64,000 bases of DNA, taken from positions 1-64,000 of the forward strand of contig QGNO01000003.1 of the NCBI GenBank assembly GCA_003228195.2, in the 5' to 3' direction. Made by a program: the position numbers and the translations under genes. Shown here piece after piece: positions 17,148 through 25,599 of this stretch. The notes below the pieces were generated by a model, which worked only from the letters and a program-made list of their open reading frames with translations, did not search any database and had not been told where the DNA came from. The DNA comes from Chloroflexota bacterium (GTDB lineage Bacteria; Chloroflexota; Dehalococcoidia; Lucifugimonadales; QGNO01). Positions within the stretch are counted from its first letter, which is position 1. Each line of letters begins with the position of its first letter.

Positions 17148-18425
17148 ATGCCTAATGCCCACAACAAATTAACCCTTGAACAAGCCGCAGGCATTTGGGG
17201 AAAAACCGATGTTCGCTCTTTACTTGCTGAATCAGCAATTGCAATCGGCGCCGGGACCCCAACTGATGCTGGTGTTTCATGGACATTAGACACAACAGTC
17301 GAAACTCCTATAACAATGGGAGGCGGAGTTCCAGACCCTGGGACTCTCCCAGCAGCAGATCTTCAAAAGGCTCTAAGCAATGCCGTTTTGGACACACCGG
17401 AGGAAACGCTACGCTATGGCGGCGTGCTTGGATTTGAAGGATTGCGGGAAGAGCTGGCAAAAAGATGGAGTGCAATAGACGGTGTAACCTTAAACTTGGA
17501 CAATTTCATCACAAGTAACGGCAGCGCTGGAGGTATTAGCAACATTTGCGACGCGTTTATCGAGCCAGGTGACGTAGTTATTATTGAAGCTCCCTCTTTT
17601 TCAGGTTCTATAAGAACCATCCGTGGGCATATGGCTGAAATAGTACCAGTATCAATAGATGAGGAAGGAGTACTAGTAGATGAAGCCGCAGTAATCATTA
17701 AACAGTTACAAGATGCAGGTAAAAGGGTAAAGCTTTTTTATACCATTGCCGATTTTCACAACCCAACTGGCGTCACAATGTCAACTCGACGAAGAGAGGC
17801 ACTGATCGATCTTTGTGCCCGAAATCAGATACTCATTATGGAGGATGCTGCCTACGCTGATATTTACTTCGGTGAAGCACCACCACCTTCACTTTACGGC
17901 TTGGCGAACGGCCAGGGTATATTGAAAGTGGGCACTTTCAGCAAGCCCATCGCCACCGGTCTACGCATCGGGTGGATCCAAGGGCGAGAAGACTTCATCG
18001 ATGCGCTGGGGAGAGTAAAATACGATATGGGGAATAGCCCCGTTTTGCTCAGGGCCCTAGGTGAGTATTTAGAGAAAAAATTGCTAGATAAACATTTGGA
18101 GACGATGCGCCCCCTGTACAAAGACAAGTGTGAGGCTCTCTGTGAGAGTCTAGAAAAATACTGCTCCCAGTACGTACGGTTCGTAAAGCCTGATGGTGGA
18201 TTCTTTTTATGGGTAGAATGTATCGGGCCAAAAGCTAGAGAAGTTATGGAACAGGCGGCTCTTTTAGGACTAATATTTCCAGTTGGTGCCAACTTCTTCT
18301 TGGAGCAAGAAAAAGACGATACATCCCATATCAGGTTAGCTTTCAGCACTGCTAGTGTCGACGAGCTTAGGAGAGTGGGGCCTTTAATGCGCGAGGCTTT
18401 TGTCAGAGCGCTCGGAGAAAGTTAG
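17148..18425 (+). CDS. PLP-dependent aminotransferase, class I/II fold
   Basis: This is a 425-residue fold-type I aminotransferase of the 2-aminoadipate/MocR catalytic-domain type. It has the SNGSAGGISN cofactor-binding segment, the FHNPTGVTMS motif, an aspartate in EDAAYADIYF, and the Schiff-base lysine in TFSKPIATGLRIGW (Lys266). No DNA-binding domain is attached, so it acts as an enzyme and not as a GntR regulator. A roughly 50-residue N-terminal extension precedes the usual start of the domain. The ATG at 17148 has AGGAG 6 nt upstream, so the extension is translated. Its end overlaps the convergent epimerase by 4 bp. The substrate is unknown. Confidence 0.88.
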   Translation: MPNAHNKLTLEQAAGIWGKTDVRSLLAESAIAIGAGTPTDAGVSWTLDTTVETPITMGGGVPDPGTLPAADLQKALSNAVLDTPEETLRYGGVLGFEGLREELAKRWSAIDGVTLNLDNFITSNGSAGGISNICDAFIEPGDVVIIEAPSFSGSIRTIRGHMAEIVPVSIDEEGVLVDEAAVIIKQLQDAGKRVKLFYTIADFHNPTGVTMSTRRREALIDLCARNQILIMEDAAYADIYFGEAPPPSLYGLANGQGILKVGTFSKPIATGLRIGWIQGREDFIDALGRVKYDMGNSPVLLRALGEYLEKKLLDKHLETMRPLYKDKCEALCESLEKYCSQYVRFVKPDGGFFLWVECIGPKAREVMEQAALLGLIFPVGANFFLEQEKDDTSHIRLAFSTASVDELRRVGPLMREAFVRALGES

Positions 18426-19387
18426 CCTACGTAACCACTCTCGTCACGCCACTTAAAGTATTCAGTCAATCCTGTATATGGGTCAGTGCTAGCCTCGAAA
18501 CCGAAATCGTTCTTAATCCTTGAAACATCCACGTGTGGGACAGTGCTGCTACTCAAGTCAGCAGGTATCGGCTCAGTGAATTTGGCGTCGGGGCAAGCTT
18601 TACGAAAGGCATCGACAAGCTGACTCGTTGGCGTGGCCACGCCTCTTGCCAAATTATACAAACGATGCGGCAGTACCTGCGCATCCAAGACGGTCGCCAA
18701 TCCTTTAGCGATATCCATTACGTAGGTATAGTCACCCGGGTTTTGTGGAACTACATCAATCGATTCACCCCTAACTGCCTTCCCCGTCCAGTCGTGAAGA
18801 AGAGACATGTTTGCGCGATAGTCCGTAACTCGTTCCATCGGTCCATATGGACCTCCAAGCCTTACGCTGACACTGTCAAGGTCATGTAGATCCCTGTAAC
18901 GTTCCGCAATACGTTCACAAGCATACTTTGATATTCGATAAAAGGCTTTCGGGTGTACACTGGTCTCCTCATGTAAGGGCTTATCGGAATCCAGTCCCTC
19001 ATATACCGCCCCTGAACTAACAAATAAGAACCGCTTTACGGCAAATCGCCTTGCAAGATCCAACATGTTCAAGGTGCCCATGATGTTTACCTCAACAATG
19101 CTTCTACTCCTGTCCTTTTCAACAGGGCCACGCGATCCTGGTGTATAAGCAACTGCATGAACAATTTTGTCTATCTGATGCTCCCCAGCGACCTTATCAA
19201 GTGCATCCACGTCAAGTACACTGGCTTTATGGAAAGTTATTTCATCTTTCCATGGGCTCAAATAGTTGGTTACGAACTGATCAGGATCGGAAACATCTAG
19301 TGAAATGACTTGATGCCCAATTTCAGAAAGGGCTCTCACAACATTAGAGGCAACAAATCCATTTCCTCCCGTAACCAATGTAACCAT
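18422..19387 (-). CDS. NAD-dependent epimerase/dehydratase (extended SDR)
   Basis: The 321-residue extended short-chain dehydrogenase has the N-terminal dinucleotide motif TGGNGFVAS and the catalytic pair in YRISKYACE. It acts on a nucleotide sugar or a related ketone/alcohol. The GPYGPMERVTDYRANMS segment and the C-terminal substrate domain are typical of UDP-sugar epimerase relatives. The ATG at 19387 has AAAGGAGAT upstream. It lies 20 bp after the nhaA start side on the same strand, with no evident pathway partner. Confidence 0.88.
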   Translation of the reverse strand: MVTLVTGGNGFVASNVVRALSEIGHQVISLDVSDPDQFVTNYLSPWKDEITFHKASVLDVDALDKVAGEHQIDKIVHAVAYTPGSRGPVEKDRSRSIVEVNIMGTLNMLDLARRFAVKRFLFVSSGAVYEGLDSDKPLHEETSVHPKAFYRISKYACERIAERYRDLHDLDSVSVRLGGPYGPMERVTDYRANMSLLHDWTGKAVRGESIDVVPQNPGDYTYVMDIAKGLATVLDAQVLPHRLYNLARGVATPTSQLVDAFRKACPDAKFTEPIPADLSSSTVPHVDVSRIKNDFGFEASTDPYTGLTEYFKWRDESGYVG

Positions 19388-19407
19388 CTTCGATCTCCTT
19401 TGTGGTA

Positions 19408-20748
19408 CTAATCTGCGTTTTTAGTATATCGATTGACCAAGACATACCCAACTAAACCGGAAATAACTGACGCAATTAAGACACCGATTTTTGAAACTTG
19501 AAGCAAATCGCCTGCCCCAAATGCGGCAGTCGAGACAAAAATAGACATCGTGAAGCCAATTCCACCAAGCCATGCTATCCCATAAATCTGAGGCCAAGTA
19601 ACACCATAGGGCAATGTACTCCAGCCAAATTTGACAGTTAACCAAGCTGTGAGCATAATGCCCACCTGTTTGCCAAAAATAAGCCCAGCTATTATGCCCA
19701 AGCTTACTGGATTTGAAACTGCCGCGCCTAAATCTCCAGTAATTGCGACCCCAGAGTTAGCAAAAGCGAATAGCGGCATAACTCCGAAAGCAACCCAGGG
19801 ATGAAGAGTATGTTCCAGCCTTTGCAACGGCATCCAGACATGAGTGAGCTGCTTTTCCAATTCCTGCAACGCCATCTGCCGTTCTTGCCTCACTGGTACC
19901 TTATTACCCAAGTCGCCCACTCCTTCATATTCATCAAGTAATTCCCTGCCAACCACAAGGAACTCTGCAACATTAATTCGAGAACGGGCGGGAATAGTCA
20001 ACGCAAGAAGTACACCTGCCAGAGTAGCGTGCAATCCAGAACTCAAAAAAGCAATCCATAGGAAGAACCCAGCGACAAGATACGGGAGCTGGTGGTGGAG
20101 ATGTAGACGATTCATTGAGACAAGCAAAACCATTATAACCAAGGCGACTAAGAGGCTTGAGACAGATATATCACTCGTATAAAACCCAGCTATAACAATG
20201 ACAGCACCAATATCATCGACTATGGCAATCGCTACCAAAAAAGCCTTGAGCGCTAAGGGTACTCTGGAGCCTAAGAGAGCCAAAATCCCCAATGCAAAAG
20301 CAATATCTGTAGCCATAGGTATACCCCAACCTTTGGCGCCAGGCGAATCAAAATTGAAAATTGTGTAAACGAGAGCAGGTACCACCATGCCACCTATAGC
20401 GCAAAAAATTGGCAAAAGCGCCTGTTTTATGTTCGATAACTCCCCAACTAAAAATTCTCGTTTAATCTCCAAGCCAACCAACAAGAAAAAAACGGCCATT
20501 AAGCCGTCGTTTACCCAATGTAAAAGATTTTTAGATATTGCAGCGCCACCAACATGGAACGACATTTCAGTATGCCAAAAATCATTGTATACGTGCGCCC
20601 AACCAGAATTGGCCCATATCAAAGCTATTACGGCACTGAAGAGTAAAACTATCCCGCTAGATGCCTGTCTATGAATGAACTCTTGAAGCGGTCGTAAAAA
20701 ACGGTCTATAGGAACAGTCCGGAATCTTATAGGTTCAGAATCTTGCAT
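19408..20748 (-). CDS. nhaA: Na+/H+ antiporter NhaA
   Basis: This 446-residue inner-membrane antiporter exchanges protons for sodium and sets internal pH and sodium. It carries the ion-binding aspartate pair in AIAIVDDIGAVIVIAG (about residues 175-180), the unwound helix stretch WGIPMATDIAFALG, and the C-terminal ANSGVAITGD and WLGGIGFTMSIFV. A hydrophilic insert of about 50 residues (around residues 255-305) is longer than in E. coli NhaA. A sodium-rich habitat such as seawater would fit. The ATG at 20748 has only a weak ribosome site. Confidence 0.95.
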   Translation of the reverse strand: MQDSEPIRFRTVPIDRFLRPLQEFIHRQASSGIVLLFSAVIALIWANSGWAHVYNDFWHTEMSFHVGGAAISKNLLHWVNDGLMAVFFLLVGLEIKREFLVGELSNIKQALLPIFCAIGGMVVPALVYTIFNFDSPGAKGWGIPMATDIAFALGILALLGSRVPLALKAFLVAIAIVDDIGAVIVIAGFYTSDISVSSLLVALVIMVLLVSMNRLHLHHQLPYLVAGFFLWIAFLSSGLHATLAGVLLALTIPARSRINVAEFLVVGRELLDEYEGVGDLGNKVPVRQERQMALQELEKQLTHVWMPLQRLEHTLHPWVAFGVMPLFAFANSGVAITGDLGAAVSNPVSLGIIAGLIFGKQVGIMLTAWLTVKFGWSTLPYGVTWPQIYGIAWLGGIGFTMSIFVSTAAFGAGDLLQVSKIGVLIASVISGLVGYVLVNRYTKNAD

Positions 20749-20861
20749 TAAGGTTAATTATCCCCTCAAGAATACGTTACTACTTAGCCTTGGAGATTTG
20801 TATCTACGACATCGCACAAAGACCCCCTATCGCACCATCAACTCACTATTGAACAAGGAGT

Positions 20862-21560
20862 CTATTGATTTAGGCCGGAACGGCTCAGTAACTCTGAAAG
20901 CGAAAAGTCGCTGCTCTGGAGAAAAGATATCTGATCAGATTCTCGTTTGTGTAATTCTTCAACCTTCACGGAAAGTTCGTCAATTACTTCTTCTGGAATG
21001 GTTATAACCCCTATCTTATCCGCAAAGATTATATCTCCCGGTCGAATCAGCTGATCACTGATGGTAATTGGATTGCCAGTATCCACCATATTCACAAATG
21101 CGCCAGTCCCATGCGCAGAAACAGTTCCAGGGGCAAACGTGTGGAATCCTATTTCATATAAGTCGTCTGGGTCCCTAACCCCACCATCGGTCACAACACC
21201 AATTGCACCGAGGGCATTCGCAGTGTTAGCCATGATGCCGCCAAAAACCAAGCTCCGGGTGTTATTGTGTCCTCCGGCTTTTATAACAACTACCGCGGGC
21301 TTTGGCGAAGCATCAATTGACTCCAGATATCGCCGTTGGACATCGGCCCGCGCCGGCCGATCAGGAGTTAGATTATCTAGAATACCCGTTATCGCATAAC
21401 CGACCATTGGGCCCAGGTCTGGGAAGAAGCAACGTACATCGTATCCCAGATATCCTTCTGTCGAATCTCGGACACCCATAAATCGGATCGTGTCAGAGAT
21501 TTCCGCAGAAGTATATTTCTTCAAAGCCTCGATTTGTTGCTTTGCTATCTGTTTAGCCAT
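20862..21560 (-). CDS. RraA-like protein (HMG/CHA aldolase or dehydratase superfamily)
   Basis: This is a 232-residue member of the RraA/4-hydroxy-4-methyl-2-oxoglutarate aldolase fold. The signature metal/substrate segment GVVTDGGVRDPDDLYE is present, as is the strand GDIIFADKIGVITIPEE. Members cleave 4-hydroxy-2-oxo acids or act as RNase E inhibitors. An enzymatic role is more likely here, given the many catabolic neighbours. The ATG at 21560 has GGAGG 5 nt upstream. The in-frame TTG at 21572 contains that site and is rejected. Confidence 0.88.
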   Translation of the reverse strand: MAKQIAKQQIEALKKYTSAEISDTIRFMGVRDSTEGYLGYDVRCFFPDLGPMVGYAITGILDNLTPDRPARADVQRRYLESIDASPKPAVVVIKAGGHNNTRSLVFGGIMANTANALGAIGVVTDGGVRDPDDLYEIGFHTFAPGTVSAHGTGAFVNMVDTGNPITISDQLIRPGDIIFADKIGVITIPEEVIDELSVKVEELHKRESDQISFLQSSDFSLSELLSRSGLNQ

Positions 21561-21632
21561 GTAATCCTCCAATAAGAATAGGTCTAATGGTGCAAAATTA
21601 TCTAGTACTAGGTTAACACTATTGCCTAAATC

Positions 21633-22910
21633 ATGAAAAACTTATTATATAATTCCCATAGGCAACCTAGGAATCATAAAGGTGAAAGTATAATCGATAA
21701 CAAATCTAAATGGGTCGGGTGGTGGAATCGATTGGGGCGACTTTTAGAGGTGTTTGTGGTGGCCACAAGGCTAGGCTTAACCTCTTTTGGAGGTCCAGTT
21801 GCACATCTTGGTTACTTCCACAATGAATATGTCAGGCGGCGCAAGTGGCTCGATACACAAACTTATTCTGAGATAGTAGCACTGGCTCATTTTCTCCCAG
21901 GGCCTTCAAGTAGTCAGATAGGCATTGCCGTAGGCATAACGCGGGCAGGGTTGATGGGTGGTGTATTTGCCTGGCTCGGTTTCACTTTACCTTCTACAGC
22001 ACTGTTAATTTTCTTCGCATACGGAATAAACGGCGAGACGGTTTCAGGAGCATCATGGCTGAACGGCCTGCAGGTTGTCGCTGTCGCAGTGGTGGCGGTG
22101 GCAGTTCTTGACATGGCAAAGAGACTCTGCCCAGATCGATCTAGGAAAACTTTTGCTATAGCGGCCGTGATCCCAATGCTATTTATACCGCACGTGATCA
22201 CTCAAATATTAGTGATAGCCGCCGGAGGTCTGCTAGGTCTATTTTTGTTAAAGGATCGAAACAGCGAAACTATTAGCAACCATCGGTTCCCGATAAATCG
22301 TACTGTCGGGCTAATATCAATCATGATTTTCTTAACACTACTACTGGGTCTGCCAGTCATTCTGCAAGTAATCGCACATAAGCCCCTAGAAATTTTTGAC
22401 AGCTTTTTTAGATCCGGATCATTGGTGTTTGGTGGAGGTCATGTGGTGTTGCCACTCTTAGAGGCTGAGGTAGTACCCAACGGATGGGTCAGTAAAGAAT
22501 CTTTTGCGACTGGATACGCAGTTGCTCAAGCCGTGCCAGGGCCCCTTTTCACATTTTCAGCTTATTTGGGAACCGCCATATCAACGCCACACCCCAGATG
22601 GTTATTGGGACTGCTGGCAACCTTCGCCATATTCTTGCCATCGTTCCTTTTGGTAACTGCGACGTTGCCATTTTGGAACACGGTGCGCAGCTCAAAGCGT
22701 TGTCAAAAAGCGTTAATGGGAATCAACGCAGTTGTTGTAGGTCTGCTAATTACCGCTTTGTACAGTCTTCTAGTTACAATTCAAGACCTGCAGTCGCACT
22801 ATTTTGCCATTGGGTTCGCATCATTTTCACTATTAGCGTTTTTTAAATGTCCCCCTTGGGTGGTATTAATACTTGCGACATTAGCCAGCTACGGGATCGG
22901 GCTACTTTAA
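21633..22910 (+). CDS. chrA: Chromate transporter ChrA
   Basis: This 425-residue long-chain CHR family protein has two homologous halves. Each half carries the family signature: SFGGPVAHLGYFHNEYV followed by HFLPGPSSSQIG in the first, and VFGGGHVVLPLLEAEVV followed by QAVPGPLFTFSAYLG in the second. It exports chromate, or possibly sulfate-like anions, across the inner membrane. The ATG at 21633 has no clear ribosome site, and the first 30 residues are hydrophilic, so a later start is possible. It reads divergently from the RraA-like gene, with a 72-bp intergenic gap. Confidence 0.9.
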   Translation: MKNLLYNSHRQPRNHKGESIIDNKSKWVGWWNRLGRLLEVFVVATRLGLTSFGGPVAHLGYFHNEYVRRRKWLDTQTYSEIVALAHFLPGPSSSQIGIAVGITRAGLMGGVFAWLGFTLPSTALLIFFAYGINGETVSGASWLNGLQVVAVAVVAVAVLDMAKRLCPDRSRKTFAIAAVIPMLFIPHVITQILVIAAGGLLGLFLLKDRNSETISNHRFPINRTVGLISIMIFLTLLLGLPVILQVIAHKPLEIFDSFFRSGSLVFGGGHVVLPLLEAEVVPNGWVSKESFATGYAVAQAVPGPLFTFSAYLGTAISTPHPRWLLGLLATFAIFLPSFLLVTATLPFWNTVRSSKRCQKALMGINAVVVGLLITALYSLLVTIQDLQSHYFAIGFASFSLLAFFKCPPWVVLILATLASYGIGLL

Positions 22911-22995
22911 ACCTCTACACATTAAAAAAACCAGCCTAGACATACCTCAATTGTGATAAAGTTAACGCCAATATTCGAAAAGCAGGAGGGCTCAA

Positions 22996-23583
22996 ATGTA
23001 TAGTGGGACAAATCAAACAACTTTAATAGATGCGATTATTCCAAAAAGCACCCGATTGGTTAACCTAGCAGTAGACGCTGTACTGATTGTCGGATATGCC
23101 GCTCTCACTGGCCTTTCAGCTCAGATAGCCTTTTACTTAAATCCAGCAGTCCCAATTACAGGGCAAACTTTCGCAGTCCTCCTTTCTGGAGCAGCTCTGG
23201 GTAGTAAACGTGCAACTGCCTCTATGTTGTTCTATCTAATGGCTGGAGTAGCTGGACTACCAGTTTTCGCCCCCGGTGGCGTAATCCCTGGATCAAGTCG
23301 TGGGTACTTACTCGGATTTGTTCTTGCGGCTGCATTGATAGGTCACCTAGTTGAACGAGGCTGGGGTCGTAGCCTAATCAAATTGCTAGGCGCTATGTTT
23401 GTTGGTGAGTTAGCAATATACGCCGTGGGGCTAACCTGGCTAGCGTTCTTCGTACCAGGGGACAAAGTACTCGAATGGGGCCTCATTCCTTTCATTCCAG
23501 GAGACGCGATAAAAATGGTCTTGGCCTCGCTAACTGTACCATTAGCATGGGCAAGCATAAGAAAATTAAAAGGGGAAAATTAG
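22996..23583 (+). CDS. bioY: Biotin transporter substrate-binding membrane protein BioY
   Basis: BioY is the membrane S-component that binds biotin and works alone or with the EcfAT energy module. The 195-residue protein has about six hydrophobic segments and the family stretches PVPIT-type (here AVPITGQTFAVLLSGA) and GVAGLPVFAPGG, with SRGYLLGF after them. The ATG at 22996 has AGGAGGG upstream. No ecfA/T genes or bio genes adjoin it. A standalone scavenging role for biotin is inferred. Confidence 0.93.
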   Translation: MYSGTNQTTLIDAIIPKSTRLVNLAVDAVLIVGYAALTGLSAQIAFYLNPAVPITGQTFAVLLSGAALGSKRATASMLFYLMAGVAGLPVFAPGGVIPGSSRGYLLGFVLAAALIGHLVERGWGRSLIKLLGAMFVGELAIYAVGLTWLAFFVPGDKVLEWGLIPFIPGDAIKMVLASLTVPLAWASIRKLKGEN

Positions 23584-23706
23584 ACCAACGCTCAGTTTCA
23601 TTAGTGATAATTTCTACACTCGACATTGTTATCGTTTGAAACCGAGTCGCCTAACTAATCACCACTAAGATAAGCTGGCAGCGTATTACGCCATACAGAG
23701 GTTGTC

Positions 23707-24348
23707 ATGTCTGAAATCAGCGAGCCGGGTGTCAATATTTCAACTCATCCTATCGTAAAGGACAAGCTCACTAAACTTCGCTCAGTGGGCACAGAGCCCA
23801 GGAAATTTAGGGAACTTGTGAGAGAGATAAGTTTACTATTGGCCTGCGAAGCAACTAAGAACCTAAATACTAAGACAGTTTCAGTAACAACCCCAGTTGG
23901 AAATACGGAAGGTTTTACCCTTGGTGGATCTGTAGGTTTGGTACCGATTCTACGAGCAGGACTCGGTATGGTAGAAGGAGTGTGGGAGATGATGCCGGAT
24001 GCGGTAGTATGGCATATTGGATTGCGTCGCAATGAACAAACGCTTGAGCCCGTTCAGTATTACGCAAACAAGCCCATTGAACCTGATGTTCAAGCATGTC
24101 TATTAATGGACCCGATGCTAGCGACAGGTGGCTCAGCTTCAGCTGCCTGTAAACTCCTAAAGTCTTGGGGAGTCAGCCACATTATATACATCGGAATTAT
24201 AGCGGCCCCTGAAGGAATACATCGCCTCAAAAAAGATCATCCTGAGGTGCCTATTTACCTTGCAGGGCTAGATTCACACTTAAATGATCAAGGCTATATT
24301 GTTCCAGGATTAGGTGACGCTGGAGACAGACAGTTTGGGACAGCCTAA
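23707..24348 (+). CDS. upp: Uracil phosphoribosyltransferase
   Basis: This salvages uracil to UMP with PRPP. The 213-residue protein is full length. It shows VPILRAGLGMVEG, the PRPP-binding loop as LLMDPMLATGGSA and the C-terminal uracil-binding motif YIVPGLGDAGDRQFGT. The ATG at 23707 has GAGG about 5 nt upstream. It converges on an SDR gene with only 13 bp between the two stops. Confidence 0.96.
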   Translation: MSEISEPGVNISTHPIVKDKLTKLRSVGTEPRKFRELVREISLLLACEATKNLNTKTVSVTTPVGNTEGFTLGGSVGLVPILRAGLGMVEGVWEMMPDAVVWHIGLRRNEQTLEPVQYYANKPIEPDVQACLLMDPMLATGGSASAACKLLKSWGVSHIIYIGIIAAPEGIHRLKKDHPEVPIYLAGLDSHLNDQGYIVPGLGDAGDRQFGTA

Positions 24349-24361
24349 TTCATGGTCATTA

Positions 24362-25456
24362 TCAACTTTCAGTGTTAGGGTTGAACACCCCGCGCCAGTC
24401 GTTAGCGGAACTTAACTCTGGCACAACAGGTTCCGGTATTGAGCTTCCTACTTCATCGTGCCAATTCTTAGCAGAAGCTATTAGCTGATCCTCAATTCCA
24501 TAATTCAAAGGATCTGCCATAAGTACCTGCATCTGAGCATGATCCAGTTTGCCCCAATTGTCGACCATCCATTTCGCGGAAAGGCTCATTCCGACGTGCG
24601 GCTCTACAATATCTGTATAGCCCAAAAGCTTCTTCAGACTATATATGCTTAACTGACTGGAACGCTCATTTGAATAACCGCCAGCCAAAGCGTAAGCCTT
24701 AGGATGAGCTATATCAATTACTTCGAACTCATGATCCAACGCCTCTGCCACAATACGAATTGTATCTTTAACCGTATAACCCACTTCATCTACGGAATTG
24801 AAAATGTGACCATCACCTTCCGATTTATCGCAACCTAAGAGAATCATGTGGGCTGCGTTATCCGCATAGCAAGTAAGTCTCAGTTGACTGCCGTCTCCAG
24901 GCACTATAATCTGCTTACGGCCATCCAAAACCCGCTTAACGATTGACCACATCCATTGTCTAGGTGCCCGTGGTCCGTAAACTGAAGAATAACGAAACAT
25001 CACTGCTTTAAAATTCCCGTTGTTATGATGCTCCATGACGCGGCGCTCCGTATGGGCAATGGCAAATCCATAATGATTAAGGTCTCTTTCAGTGTAGGTA
25101 GGGGAATCCTCTGGTAAGGGCATCCCTAGTCCCTTAGGAAAGGTCAAATGCTCAGACCTGATATAACTAGGGCCTCCCGCTCCTACTAATTTTGAAGTAC
25201 GGCCAGCAACAACGTCTGCAATGTGTCTGAGCCTGCCATACATTGAAACTACTATATCCCAAGTCTTACCCTCCATATCTTTCTCAAAAGTCTCCCTGGT
25301 AAAAGGATCGCCATGAAGGTGTTCAGCAACTTCTGGAAGGTCATCCGGCTCATGGAACCCGCGATGGTACAAAGTTACCTGATATCCTCGTTGATGCAAT
25401 CCGTCAATTATCAAAGGCCCAGTAGGGCCTGTACCGCCTACTACTAAAGCTTTCAT
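24362..25456 (-). CDS. NAD-dependent epimerase-like atypical SDR
   Basis: This is a 364-residue protein with a Rossmann N-terminus (ALVVGGTGPTGPLI) like extended SDRs. The expected catalytic YxxxK reads YGFAIAH, so the lysine is missing and ordinary dehydrogenase or epimerase chemistry is doubtful. Atypical SDRs of this kind act in RNA- or isoprenoid-related binding or in modified redox reactions. I chose the ATG at 25456 because AGGGAG is 8 nt upstream. The in-frame GTG at 25465 overlaps that site. Confidence 0.8.
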   Translation of the reverse strand: MKALVVGGTGPTGPLIIDGLHQRGYQVTLYHRGFHEPDDLPEVAEHLHGDPFTRETFEKDMEGKTWDIVVSMYGRLRHIADVVAGRTSKLVGAGGPSYIRSEHLTFPKGLGMPLPEDSPTYTERDLNHYGFAIAHTERRVMEHHNNGNFKAVMFRYSSVYGPRAPRQWMWSIVKRVLDGRKQIIVPGDGSQLRLTCYADNAAHMILLGCDKSEGDGHIFNSVDEVGYTVKDTIRIVAEALDHEFEVIDIAHPKAYALAGGYSNERSSQLSIYSLKKLLGYTDIVEPHVGMSLSAKWMVDNWGKLDHAQMQVLMADPLNYGIEDQLIASAKNWHDEVGSSIPEPVVPELSSANDWRGVFNPNTES

Positions 25457-25515
25457 AATATTCACTCCCTAATTATCGCTTATAGCTCCACCAACATAGC
25501 CTTAACACCGCTAGC

Positions 25516-25544
25516 TTGGACTGTCAAGATACAACTGGTTTATG
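25516..25544 (+). promoter_or_regulatory. Possible promoter of the M1 aminopeptidase gene
   Basis: TTGGAC (25516-25521) and TTTATG (25539-25544) are 17 bp apart, 55 bp before the start codon. The -10 match is weak. Confidence 0.35.
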
Positions 25545-25599
25545 TTACCTTAATCCGAATGGCATGATGAGCCAAATTTGAGGGGGGAGGTAACTTCTG

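Noticed and set aside
16919-17293. 124-residue minus-strand frame over the acsA upstream region
   Set aside because: It overlaps the aminotransferase promoter and 5' end, and lacks a ribosome site and motifs.
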